Position numbers and translations under genes: made by a program. Below are positions 21,076 through 33,925 of a stretch of DNA of 64,000 nt, one piece after another (positions within the stretch are counted from its first letter, which is position 1; the number at the start of each line of letters is the position of its first letter). A model generated the notes under the pieces. The model saw nothing but the letters and a program-made list of their open reading frames with translations. It ran no database searches and was not told the origin of the DNA. This DNA comes from Prosapia bicincta (lineage: Eukaryota > Arthropoda > Insecta > Hemiptera > Cercopidae). Where the stretch lies: the NCBI GenBank assembly GCA_036971475.1, contig JBAIZL010000002.1, positions 356,282,582-356,346,581 of the forward strand. The letters run 5' to 3'.

Positions 21076-24000
21076 TTGGGAACCAAATGCCAACATTCTG
21101 AATCCGTAAGTGTGACTACAGTAGCAATGGACTTTTGTTATATACAGGACAGGTATTTCAGGAGATGTGTCATATTGCAAACTAAACCCGTAAGTGTGTC
21201 TATAGTAGCACTGGCCGTTTGTTATATTACAGGACAGGCATTACAGGAGATGTGTCATATTGCCAACTGAATCCGTAAGTGTGACTATAGTAGCCCTGGC
21301 TGTTTGTTATATACAGGACAGGCATTACAGGAGATGTTTCATATTGCAAACTGAACCCGTAAGTGTGTCTATAGTAGCACTGGCCGTTTGTTATATACAG
21401 GACAGGCATTACAGGAGATGTGTCATATTGTCAACTGAAACCGTAAGTGTGTCTATAGTAGCACTGGCCGTTTGATATATATACAGGATAGGCATTACAG
21501 GAGATGTGTCATATTGTCAACTGAACCCGTAAGTGTGTCTATAGTAGCACTGGCCGTTTGATATATATACAGGACAGGCATTACAGGAGATGTGTCATAT
21601 TGTCAACTGAACCCGTAAGTGTGTCTACAGTAGCACTGGCCGTTTGATATATATACAGGACAGGCATTACAGGAGATGTGTCATATTGCCAACTGAATCC
21701 GTAAGTGTGGGTGTAGTAGCAATGGGCGTTTGTTATATACAGGACATGCATTACAGGAGATGTGTCATATTGTCAACTGAATCCGTAAGTGTGCCTATAG
21801 TAGCCCTGGCTGTTTGTTATATACAGGACAAGCATTACAGGAGATGTGTCATATTGCAAACTGAACCCGTAAGTGTGTCTATAGTAGCACTGGCCGTTTG
21901 TTATATACAGGGCAGGCATTACAGGAGACGTGTCATATTGTCAACTGAACCCGAAAGTGTGTCTATAGTAGCACTGGCCGTTTGATATATATACAGGACA
22001 GGCATTACAGGAGATGTGTCATATGGCCAACTGAATCCGTAAGTGTGGGTATAGTAGCAATGGGCTTTTGTTATATACAGGACAGGCATTACAGGAGATG
22101 TGTCATATTGTCAACTGAACCCGTAAGTGTGTCTATAGTAGCACTGGCCGTTTGATATATATACAGGACAGGCATTACAGGAGATGTGTCATATTGCCAA
22201 CTGAATCCGTAAGTGTGGGTATAGTAGCAATGGGCGTTTGTTATATACAGGACATGCAATACAGGAGATGTGTCATATTGTCAACTGAACCCGTAAGTGT
22301 GTCTATAGTAGGACTGGCCTATTGTTATATACAGGACAGGCATTACAGGAGATGTGTCATATTGTCAACTGAACCCGTAAGTGTGTCTACAGTAGCACTG
22401 GCCGTTTGATATATATACAGGACAGGCATTACAGGAGATGTGTCATATTGTCAACTGAACCCGTAAGTGTGTCTATAGTAGCACTGGCCGTTTGATATAT
22501 ATACAGGACAGGCATTACAGGAGGTGTGTTATATTGCAAACTGAACCCGTAAGTGTGTCTATAGTAGAACTGGCCGTTTGTTATATACAGGGCAGGCATT
22601 ACAGGAGATGTGTCATATTGTCAACTGAACCCGACAGTGTGTCTATAGTAGCACTGGCCGTTTGATATATATACAGGACAGGCATTACAGGAGATGTGTC
22701 ATATGGCCAACTGAATCCGTAAGTGTGGGTATAGTAGCAATGGGCTTTTGTTATATACAGGACAGGCATTACAGGAGATGTGTCATATTGTCAACTGAAC
22801 CCGTAAGTGTGTCTATAGTAGCACTGGCCGTTTGATATATATACAGGACAGGCATTACAGGAGATGTGTCATATGGCCAACTGAATCCGTAAGTGTGGGT
22901 ATAGTAGCAATGGGCTTTTGTTATATACAGGACAGGCATTACAGGAGATGTGTCATATTGTCAACTGAACCCGTAAGTGTGTCTATAGTAGCACTGGCCG
23001 TTTGATATATATACAGGACAGGCATTACAGGAGATGTGTCATATGGCCAACTGAATCCGTAAGTATGGGTATAGTAGCAATGGGCTTTTGTTATATACAG
23101 GGCAGGCATTACAGGAGATGTGTCATATTGTCAACTGAACCCGAAAGTGTGTCTATAGTAGCACTGGCCGTTTGATATATATACAGGACAGGCATTACAG
23201 GAGATGTGTCATATGGCCAACTGAATCCGTAAGTGTGGGTATAGTAGCAATGGGCTTTTGTTATATACAGGACAGGCATTACAGGAGATGTGTCATATTG
23301 TCAACTGAAACCGTAAGTGTGTCTATAGTAGCACTGGCCGTTTGATATATATACAGGATAGGCATTACAGGAGATGTGTCATATTGTCAACTGAACCCGT
23401 AAGTGTGTCTATAGTAGGACTGGCCTATTGTTATATACAGGAAAGGCATTACAGGAGATGTGTCATATTGTCAACTGAACCCGTAAGTGTGTCTACAGTA
23501 GCACTGGCCGTTTGATATATATACATTACAGGCATTACAGGAGATGTGTCATATTGCCAACTGAATCCGTAAGTGTGGGTGTAGTAGCAATGGGCGTTTG
23601 TTATATACAGGACATGCATTACAGGAGATGTGTCATATTGTCAACTGAATCCGTAAGTGTGCCTATAGTAGCCCTGGCTGTTTGTTATATACAGGACAAG
23701 CATTACAGGAGATGTGTCATATTGCAAACTGAACCCGTAAGTGTGTCTATAGTAGCACTGGCCGTTTGTTATATACAGGGCAGGCATTACAGGAGACGTG
23801 TCATATTGTCAACTGAACCCGAAAGTGTGTCTATAGTAGCACTGGCCGTTTGATATATATACAGGACAGGCATTACAGGAGATGTGTCATATGGCCAACT
23901 GAATCCGTAAGAGTGGGTATAGTAGCAATGGGCTTTTGTTATATACAGGACAGGCATTACAGGAGATGTGTCATATTGTCAACTGAACCCGTAAGTGTGT

Positions 24001-27000
24001 CTATAGTAGCACTGGCCGTTTGATATATATACAGGACAGGCATTACAGGAGATGTGTCATATTGCCAACTGAATCCGTAAGTGTGGGTATAGTAGCAATG
24101 GGCGTTTGTTATATACAGGACATGCAATACAGGAGATGTGTCATATTGTCAACTGAACCCGTAAGTGTGTCTATAGTAGGACTGGCCTATTGTTATATAC
24201 AGGACAGGCATTACAGGAGATGTGTCATATTGTCAACTGAACCCGTAAGTGTGTCTACAGTAGCACTGGCCGTTTGATATATATACAGGACAGGCATTAC
24301 AGGAGATGTGTCATATTGTCAACTGAACCCGTAAGTGTGTCTATAGTAGCACTGGCCGTTTGATATATATACAGGACAGGCATTACAGGAGGTGTGTTAT
24401 ATTGCAAACTGAACCCGTAAGTGTGTCTATAGTAGCACTGGCCGTTTGTTATATACAGGGCAGGCATTACAGGAGATGTGTCATATTGTCAACTGAACCC
24501 GACAGTGTGTCTATAGTAGCACTGGCCGTTTGATATATATACAGGACAGGCATTACAGGAGATGTGTCATATGGCCAACTGAATCCGTAAGTGTGGGTAT
24601 AGTAGCAATGGGCTTTTGTTATATACAGGACAGGCATTACAGGAGATGTGTCATATTGTCAACTGAACCCGTAAGTGTGTCTATAGTAGCACTGGCCGTT
24701 TGATATATATACAGGACAGGCATTACAGGAGATGTGTCATATGGCCAACTGAATCCGTAAGTGTGGGTATAGTAGCAATGGGCTTTTGTTATATACAGGA
24801 CAGGCATTACAGGAGATGTGTCATATTGTCAACTGAACCCGTAAGTGTGTCTATAGTAGCACTGGCCGTTTGATATATATACAGGACAGGCATTACAGGA
24901 GATGTGTCATATGGCCAACTGAATCCGTAAGTATGGGTATAGTAGCAATGGGCTTTTGTTATATACAGGGCAGGCATTACAGGAGATGTGTCATATTGTC
25001 AACTGAACCCGAAAGTGTGTCTATAGTAGCACTGGCCGTTTGATATATATACAGGACAGGCATTACAGGAGATGTGTCATATGGCCAACTGAATCCGTAA
25101 GTGTGGGTATAGTAGCAATGGGCTTTTGTTATATACAGGACAGGCATTACAGGAGATGTGTCATATTGTCAACTGAACCCGTAAGTGTGTCTATAGTAGC
25201 ACTGGCCGTTTGATATATATACAGGACAGGCATTACAGGAGATGTGTCATATTGCCAACTGAATCCGTAAGTGTGGGTATAGTAGCAATGGGCGTTTGTT
25301 ATATACAGGACATGCAATACAGGAGATGTGTCATATTGTCAACTGAACCCGTAAGTGTGTCTATAGTAGGACTGGCCTATTGTTATATACAGGACAGGCA
25401 TTACAGGAGATGTGTCATATTGTCAACTGAACCCGTAAGTGTGTCTACAGTAGCACTGGCCGTTTGATATATATACAGGACAGGCATTACAGGAGATGTG
25501 TCATATTGTCAACTGAACCCGTAAGTGTGTCTATAGTAGCACTGGCCGTTTGATATATATACAGGACAGGCATTACAGGAGGTGTGTTATATTGTCAACT
25601 GAACCCGTAAGTGTGTCTACAGTAGCACTGGCCGTTTGATATATATACAGGACAGGCATTACAGGAGATGTGTCATATGGCCAACTGAATCCGTAAGTGT
25701 GGGTATAGTAGCAATGGGCTTTTGTTATATACAGGACAGGCATTACAGGAGATGTGTCATATTGTCAACTGAACCCGTAAGTGTGTCTATAGTAGCACTG
25801 GCCGTTTGATATATATACAGGACAGGCATTACAGGAGATGTGTCATATGGCCAACTGAATCCGTAAGTATGGGTATAGTAGCAATGGGCTTTTGTTATAT
25901 ACAGGACAGGCATTACAGGAGATGTGTCATATTGTCAACTGAACCCGTAAGTGTGTCTATAGTAGCACTGGCCGTTAGATATATATACAGGACAGGCATT
26001 ACAGGAGATGTGTCATATTGCCAACTGAATCCGTAAGTGTGGGTATAGTAGCAATGGGCGTTTGTTATATACAGGACATGCATTACAGGAGATGTGTCAT
26101 ATTGTCAACTGAACCCGTAAGTGTGTCTATAGTAGGACTGGCCTATTGTTATATACAGGACAGGCATTACAGGAGATGTGTCATATTGTCAACTGAACCC
26201 GTAAGTGTGTCTACAGTAGCACTGGCCGTTTGATATATATACAGGACAGGCATTACAGGAGATGTGTCATATTGTCAACTGAACCCGTAAGTGTGTCTAT
26301 AGTAGCACTGGCCGTTTGATATATATACAGGACAGGCATTACAGGAGATGTGTCATATTGTCAACTGAACCCGTAAGTGTGTCTACAGTAGCACTGGCCG
26401 TTTGATATATATACAGGACAGGCATTACAGGAGATGTGTCATATGGCCAACTGAATCCGTAAGTGTGGGTATAGTAGCAATGGGCTTTTGTTATATACAG
26501 GACAGGCATTACAGGAGATGTGTCATATTGTCAACTGAACCCGTAAGTGTGTCTATAGTAGCACTGGCCGTTAGATATATATACAGGACAGGCATTACAG
26601 GAGATGTGTCATATTGCCAACTGAATCCGTAAGTGTGGGTATAGTAGCAATGGGCGTTTGTTATATACAGGACATGCATTACAGGAGATGTGTCATATTG
26701 TCAACTGAACCCGTAAGTGTGTCTATAGTAGGACTGGCCTATTGTTATATACAGGACAGGCATTACAGGAGATGTGTCATATTGTCAACTGAACCCGTAA
26801 GTGTGTCTACAGTAGCACTGGCCGTTTGATATATATACAGGACAGGCATTACAGGAGATGTGTCATATTGTCAACTGAACCCGTAAGTGTGTCTATAGTA
26901 GCACTGGCCGTTTGATATATATACAGGACAGGCATTACAGGAGATGTGTCATATTGTCAACTGAACCCGTAAGTGTGTCTACAGTAGCACTGGCCGTTTG

Positions 27001-27762
27001 ATATATATACAGGACAGGCATTACAGGAGATGTGTCATATGGCCAACTGAATCCGTAAGTGTGGGTATAGTAGCAATGGGCTTTTGTTATATACAGGACA
27101 GGCATTACAGGAGATGTGTCATATTGTCAACTGAACCCGTAAGTGTGTCTATAGTAGCACTGGCCGTTTGATATATATACAGGACAGGCATTACAGGAGA
27201 TGTGTCATATGGCCAACTGAATCCGTAAGTATGGGTATAGTAGCAATGGGCTTTTGTTATATACAGGACAGGCATTACAGGAGATGTGTCATATTGTCAA
27301 CTGAACCCGTAAGTGTGTCTATAGTAGCACTGGCCGTTTGATATATATACAGGACAGGCATTACAGGAGATGTGTCATATTGTCAACTGAACCCGTAAGT
27401 GTGTCTACAGTAGCACTGGCCGTTTGATATATATACAGGACAGGCATTACAGGAGATGTGTCATATGGCCAACTGAATCCGTAAGTGTGGGTATAGTAGC
27501 AATGGGCTTTTGTTATATACAGGACAGGCATTACAGGAGATGTGTCATATTGTCAACTGAACCCGTAAGTGTGTCTATAGTAGCACTGGCCGTTTGATAT
27601 ATATACAGGACAGGCATTACAGGAGATGTGTCATATTGCCAACTGAATCCGTAAGTGTGGCTATAGTACCAATGGGCGTTTGTTATATACAGGACAGGCA
27701 TTGCAGGAGATGTGTCATATTGCCAACTTAATCCGTAAGTGTGGCTATAGGCAAGTGTAACG
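21076..27762. repeat. 84-86 bp satellite array, about 78 units
   Basis: Head-to-tail units each contain GTAAGTGTGTCTATAGTAGC, ACTGGCCGTTTG, TATATACAGGACAGGCATTA, CAGGAGATGTGTCATATTG and TCAACTGAACCC. Unit length is 84 bp (TTGTTATATACAGG variant) or 86 bp (TTGATATATATACAGG variant). Multi-unit blocks recur at shifts of 596, 1190 and 1868 bp, that is 7, 14 and 22 units. Read on the minus strand, the unit aligns in order with the PLE terminal motif at 2290-2382 and 33835-33912: GTTGACAAT, GACAC(A/G)TCTCC, CTGTCCT, AAC, GTGCTACTAT. Long ORFs of about 28-residue repeats are by-products of the 84-bp period and are not believed to be genes. Not a CRISPR: there are no spacers. Confidence 0.97.
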
Positions 27763-28289
27763 TGTAAAATTTTAATATTAAATCTATTTTATTGATAGCA
27801 TTATTGTTAACAAACTGGTTCCCAGAGCAAGACATCATATTTTACAAATTAACGCTGAATCAATGTGTCTATTAATGTATCTATGTATAATGTATATGTT
27901 CCTATTCTTATCTCTACGATTCTTCAAACTTATCTCTACCTTACATTCTAAAACTAGGGTTATTGGATACAGATAAAGTTAGACCGAGAGACTAATAATT
28001 TCTACGAAAATAAATGTAGAAAGATTTTTTCATTTATCACAAGTGAGAAATGAATGTTTCATTTATCAATTCTGCAGCCTATATCAACGTACTACAACTT
28101 AGTTAAATATTATTATGATTGACTATTTTGTGTTGTTTTTGTTTTGTCTTATTTTTCCATTAATTATTTATTATTGTCATTACAATTTCACCATTACGGA
28201 TTGTAGCTGTCATAACCGTAATGAAAATATACACTCAATGACCTGGAGCTGTTATTTTATTGTTGTTCTAAAATTTTGATTGTTATCAG
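27763..28289. other. AT-rich flank of the satellite, possible intron
   Basis: No repeat or coding signal was recognised. It leads into a splice acceptor at 28288-28289. Confidence 0.4.
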
Positions 28290-28402
28290 GACATTTTCAA
28301 TGTTTACTATTACAAATAGAACCAGTGCTTAATCCTGATCCTGTATTTCAAACTTGTAACATCAATGTTAAAATAACAGATCTTGGAGATGCAAGTTGGG
28401 AG
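28290..28402 (+). CDS. SRPK-like protein kinase exon
   Basis: A 113-nt plus-strand exon is bounded by TTGTTATCAG| and |GTAAGT. It reads HFQCLLLQIEPVLNPDPVFQ, TCNINVKITDLGDASWE. SR-protein kinases (CMGC group) carry DLGNACW in place of the DFG-xx motif of other kinases, preceded by VKIA, so VKITDLGDASW is a close but altered match to subdomain VII. The DLG Asp is kept. Asn-Ala-Cys is changed to Asp-Ala-Ser, so this may be a divergent paralogue or a decaying copy. No downstream exon (the expected activation segment) was found in the window. Confidence 0.55.
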
Positions 28403-30654
28403 GTAAGTGATAATCTATAAAACTGTTTTTGGTTAAATGCATGAAGGTAATATTATTTGTTTCAACTTAACGAAATTCTCTACTTATAATAGGAGTAAAT
28501 TTATGAAAACACATACTGAGACATATCAGATTTAATTGCACAAAGCCGTCTTCGTAAAGGTTCTATCTCCTGAGAAATCATTGAGACACTGATTAAGATC
28601 GCTTGTTGCAATAAAAACCACTATATCTAAATACGATTTTCAAAAACTGACTTAAAATTTAGTTCCTACAGGTTGTTAATTTCTCAAGTTCAAACGTAAA
28701 CATTTTGACAATTGTCATGTACAACGAAATCCACAAAATTTGAAAATATTAATTTTTTTATCATATGTAGAAAGTTCATATGTTTGTTTTATTGGGAAAT
28801 ATTCATACGAATTGAAGTAAATTCAGATACATTGAAATAGTGTGATTAATTTAGGTGGTTCTTTAGCAAGAAAATATTTTGAGACAAAGACTGAACTATA
28901 AGTTAGTCAGTTTTATTTCATTTTATGTAAACTCTATATTCAAAATTTGTCTTAAACGAAAGTTTTTTGTTTTAACCTTGTTTACCATCACAGAGAATAT
29001 TAATTAAATAAATACGGTTGATTTGGGAATCAAGTACCTCACATGAACCGTATTTATTTAAACGAAAAGGTTTTGTTTTATTTCTTACTTAGTGAGTAAT
29101 TAAGAAGTAAGATTAAAAGCTTAGTATCTTCAGACCAAAAACTACGTGAAAACTATTGCCACTTATGGGGTTGCCTCTTTTACAAAATGTTATTTCACTG
29201 AAAAAGCTTACTTGCTACTAATGGCTTTCCCTCAAGGATGCAGGTGTGAGATTTAAGGATGTGGTGGTGTAAGGTAGGTTGTGTACTTCGGCAATCAGGT
29301 TTTGTCAATGAAACAACACAGTCGAAACACATCAGTAGAGTAAGTAGCTTTAGTTTTCACTAGTTTCACAAAAACAAGTATTTATGAAATACTTAAAGAA
29401 GTTAATATGGATACAACAAACAACTCCAATTGCGAATATTCTGGGTAGAGGACCCAGAACATGTAGTTATCTAGTCAGTTTCCTACAAAAATTACGTGGC
29501 ATAAAATTTGGTTTGTGCTGTACACCAGACAAAGTTTGCTATATACCAGACCTATATGTAATTAAAATATTTTGGCAATCATTGAGGCCTTAAACCAACA
29601 AAAAAAATTTTTACAATCAAGGTCATATAAAATAAATATCATCACACAAATTTGGGAGATAAATGGTAAAAAGGGTTACATGTTAATAGACAACAGAAAG
29701 GGGAATCAAAGAATGAAGAAGCGAGTGTAGAGCTCTCAAATTGACAACAGTCATGGCATCCTTGGAGCACACTTGGCAAAATATAAATATTCAACTAAAT
29801 CCAAAAACCCATGATTGCATTATGCATGTGACAATCTCTTACAATAAATTAGTAAGAACAAAGCTAGACTGGGGACAGGAAAATCATTGCAAAATATAGT
29901 GTTCTGTTATAACTTATATAAAGAAGCTTACCCATTTAATATTTGCTCTAGCTGGTATTTTATAATGAAGTCCTTTAACGTGATCAAGGGGGAAATGATC
30001 TATTGTACATTCCTTAACTTACTTCAACGAAAGTACCTAGTAATAAGTACTAATTACTAAAAATTTGAAGCAACGCTTTACACTTGTATTAAATTTTAAT
30101 TATTTCCTACTACGTTCGTTCTTCCTTCTTTTCACACTTTTGCAGTTATTTATAGAATATATTCTTGTACTGTTAAATACAGTGGTTGATATAATTATAA
30201 CTCCTGATATTACGATGATCTGTACCGTGTACAGCACAGCTAAGTTTTCTCCTAAATAGGTTTCTTGTAATGATTTTGTTAACTATTTAGAATTGAAACT
30301 GATAATTATTCCTTATTGTGTGTTTATACTACTACTGTTTATGTGTTATTATGTGTGATGTAACACCAATAAACGAATTGTAATAACCTTGAAATAGAAA
30401 AGAAAAAGTTAATCGTTATAAAAACTGCGTAATTTCCCTTGTGCCTGTTTATGTAAGAAAATATTTCTCACCAAAGCAGAAGAGAGATTTCCCTGAGTCC
30501 CCCAACATGATTTCATAATGTAACTTTCTATGTAGATTTGTAGTTATCGAATTTTAGCTGTTATGACCCATATATGATATAGTAGTCCCTATTTATTTAC
30601 TATCATTTTAATTCAGGAAACAAACGTCAAAACCAACTGGAAGTTATATTTCAA
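28403..30654. other. AT-rich stretch, possible intron, with one perfect hairpin
   Basis: No conserved coding segment was recognised in 2.2 kb. Small ORFs of 60-70 codons here have no family signature. A perfect 16-bp inverted repeat lies at 29004-29061 (listed separately). Confidence 0.45.
29004..29061. repeat. Perfect 16-bp inverted repeat with 26-nt loop
   Basis: TTAAATAAATACGGTT (29004-29019) is the exact reverse complement of AACCGTATTTATTTAA (29046-29061). The loop is GATTTGGGAATCAAG plus TACCTCACATG. A similar CTTAAACGAAA...TTTTGTTTTA phrase flanks both sides (28951 and 29060), so it could be a small MITE with a duplicated flank. Confidence 0.6.
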
Positions 30655-32469
30655 GAGGCGGTATGAAGTTATTTTTAAAAGTACTGAGTAATTAATAACT
30701 TACATTACAGACATTACACATGTGAAAATGTATAACAATTTAAACAAATGTTATGTGCATTAGTTTTGATTTCTTTTTGCAACACTAATGTCGATGATCA
30801 GTAGGCCTATGGATATTGTGGTTTGCAAAGGCTAGAAAAGCATTGGTTTTAGGTAAGATCAAACCTACATATCCTTAGGTAGGATAGAAACGGTAGCATT
30901 AACCTGCCATGGTAGGGTCGTTATATGGCATATTCGAAAAATGAATATTCTAAATATGCGTACACAGAGAATCTTGACAAATATGGGTACGGATCACGTT
31001 TTGACAGATAAGAAGTTAAGCTATAACGTCAAAGCATTGTGACAGGCGAAAAATCAGTATAGCATTTAGGCATACGTGGATCTTTTAAAATCAATGCACT
31101 ACATAAATGAGTTTAAATCTGAGCTAAACAAAGCGGTCGCTTAGTTTTCTAAGGGACTGATGATCCGTTAAAACCTTATTTATTAAACCTGATTTCCATC
31201 ACACTTTTTCCGGCTTGATAAAGATATCACTTTACCGGTTTAAAATGAGATTTTAAACTTGATATTTTTTGTTTTTTATATTTTCATTAAAACATTTCAT
31301 AGCTATACAGAATTTTCTAAATTTTAATCTACATTGCAACTTGACTATTTCATTTGATTTTATCGTCTGATTTCTTTGGTCTGATCTAATCCATTGTTTG
31401 AAATGTAGGAAAGAGATCTTAAACAAGACATAATGCCTCCAGTTTCTTGGACTTTTTGTACTGTTTTTCTAGACAGTTTAAAGCTATATATTTTGTTTTT
31501 CATTTCTTTCCCACTAAGTGTAACTCCATTCTCATGTGCATATGAGTCGTAGTTTCATCCTCTTCTTTTAAACAATAAAGGAAGTCTTTTACACTTGGTT
31601 TAGGGTGCAAAAGTGTGTAGTTGATCTAGAGGTGCCAGCCTTCTACAGTTTATGTCGCTCGATTTCTTCTTTGGTGTTATGATGACAAGGACTCCAACCA
31701 CGCTTTATAACTTTGAATCGTCTACAGATTTTTAGTCATCGCCAGAACTGGCGAAAATGAAGAGGGCGAAGACGATGTGGACGAAGAGAAAGCACCCAGA
31801 AGATTGAAGGTGCAAACGAAGATATGTACTCATGAAGATCCCCTACAAAGCATAAGTGACGTCACGCAGTTCGCTGCTGATTCTTGAACTATTGCACTCT
31901 GTAAAGGACTGTATGCAATGGGATAAGGTAACGTAACAGTGGGAAGTTTCTTTGTTAGACGTTAGGGGGAAATGAGAATAATATGAACTAGGGCAACTTT
32001 CGTGTAAAAATATTAGGTTTTGCTTTATTTATGCTTGGATAATGTCTGCTTTATTTATATTTGCCAAATGTGTGGTGTAGTGATTTGGTTTATTAGAAGT
32101 AAATAGTGTATCATATTATTTCTAAAGTCAACAGCTTCTCTCATTGAAAGGTATGTAATCCTATTGCACTGTAGGAACTAAAATTATTACAGTATTTATG
32201 ATTTTAAATAATGCCATTTGTATGTTGCGGAAAGAGTCCAATGTGGATAATAATTTCGGTTGCTTGCGGTTCCGCTTTAAACACGTCTAGCCCTAGTTTA
32301 GAGGTATATTCTCTGGGGCGACATCGGGAGATTGATTGAACGTTTTATTCACTTATCAAAGTTACCATCAACCTTCGTCAAATGCTATTGTTCTACCTGT
32401 ACTCATATTTCGTAGCACTCATTATTCGTGCCACTGTTATATCAAGTGTTCATAGTCGCTGACATAATG

Positions 32470-33120
32470 ACCTAAGGTAGTAGCCATCTTTTAGAAGCCC
32501 TTATAAGACGAAGAATAAAGATGGGTGGATGGGGATATCTAGGATTGGGGATATAAAGGAGGTTCTGGCATTGCATGGGTCGACGGCGTCCCTGAAGTGG
32601 ACCTAAAGAGTTATCCATCCTTTACAGTTTCCAAAGAAAAGGAGTAAGTTAGGGTAGCTGGGATTATATAGGACCAAGGATATAGGGGAATTTGTTGCAT
32701 TGCGTTTGCAAGATGGCGTGTCTGAAGTAGACCTAAAGAGTTATCTATCCTTTACAGTTTCGCAAAGAAGAGGAGTAAGTTAGGGTGGCTGGGATTATAT
32801 AGGACCAAGGATATAGAGAAATTTCTTGCATTGCGTTCGCAAGATGGCATGTCTGAAGTAGACCTAAAGAGTTATCCAACCTTTACAGTTTCTCAAAGAA
32901 AAGGAGTACGTTAGGGTGGCTGGGATTATATAGGACCAAAGATATAGAGAAATTTCTTGCATTGCGTGGGCAAGATGGCATGCCTGAAGTGAACCTAAAG
33001 AGTTATCCATCTTTACAGTTTCGTAAAGAAGACAAATAAGTTAGAGTGGTTGGGATTATATACGGCTAAGGATATAAAGTAATTTCTGACATTTCGTGGG
33101 CAAGATGTCATGCCTCGTGT
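32470..33120 (+). repeat. 131-bp tandem units inside copy B
   Basis: Units start at about 32605, 32735, 32866 and 32997, with a diverged one before. Each carries AAAGAGTTATCCATCCTTTA, CTGGGATTATATAGGACCAA, GGATATAG...GAAATTTCTT and GCATTGCGTGGGCAAGATGG. The same 131-bp period is found in copy C on the minus strand (for example starts near 55541 and 55672). Confidence 0.9.
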
Positions 33121-33814
33121 CCTGGTATGGTGTGCTGACATCCATTTCTTGGTATACTTTAGCATAGACCACATTTAGGCATCGATAAATAGTTGCAGTT
33201 TATGACTAGGGTATTTATAAACAAGGAAATCTAAACTGTTCATAACTGTTTCAAATTAAATCTGCAGTGTTCTGGTTGGAACGCAGAAACTTAGTGCAAA
33301 TAAATAAAATTAGAGATAAATGCTAACCTTGTGCACGACATGTTGTATTTTTATAGTTTAACGCTTCATTAAGAATTTGGTCATTGTTCTAAAGAACTAA
33401 TTAGCCATTGTACTTTTTATATCATATTTTTATTTTAAGGTAATTGAAACAATACCTAATTGTTCTGTAAATATCATCCGTGAAAAGTGTTTCGAATTGA
33501 TCCATTATTTCAGAAGAATAGAATGATTAGGTCATTTATAATTATTAGGGCCTTGAAATATTTAATTATATATGGCTAAGTGAAGCCAATTTCCGTTTTT
33601 AAAACTAGGTAATTATTTCTGTACATAATCGACACTGACAAAACAATCATACCTGGTTATGTAAAAAGTCTTCAGTACTCAAAAAAAAAGACTCGGTAAA
33701 TGCTTAAAAATATTACGACCTAAGACTTAAAATAATGAATATAGACAAAATTAAATTCATAATAAGTAGGCCTATACAACTTTTTTAAATCCATTTTTCT
33801 AACAAAACATAGTA

Positions 33815-33925
33815 AACACTTTTAAATGTTTTAAACTTGCCTATAGTAGCACTTACTTTGATTGTTGAGGACGGCCGTTTCGGGAGATGTGTCCCTTTGT
33901 CAACTCAGACCATAACTACTAGTAG
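33815..33925 (-). ncRNA. PLE terminus with hammerhead-like layout
   Basis: On the minus strand: GGTCTGAGTTGACAAAGGGA, CACATCTCCCGAAACGGCCG, TCCTCAAC, then AAGTAAGTGCTACTATAGGC. ACGGCCGT is a perfect palindrome at the stem III position and is followed by C (a GUC-type site). TCAAC pairs with GTTGA as stem I, and GGGA with TCCC as stem II. The 5' core is TTGACAA, not CUGANGA, so it is probably inactive. The best-conserved relative of the satellite monomer along with 2329-2382. Confidence 0.5.

Noticed and set aside
21260..26829. Series of 70-113 codon ORFs with YRRCVILSTEPVSVSIVALAV repeats
   Set aside because: Produced by the 84-bp monomer being divisible by three. Frame is lost at each 86-bp monomer and there are no gene signals.
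21076..27762. CRISPR-like array
   Set aside because: Units are contiguous tandem repeats without unique spacers, and the setting is eukaryotic.
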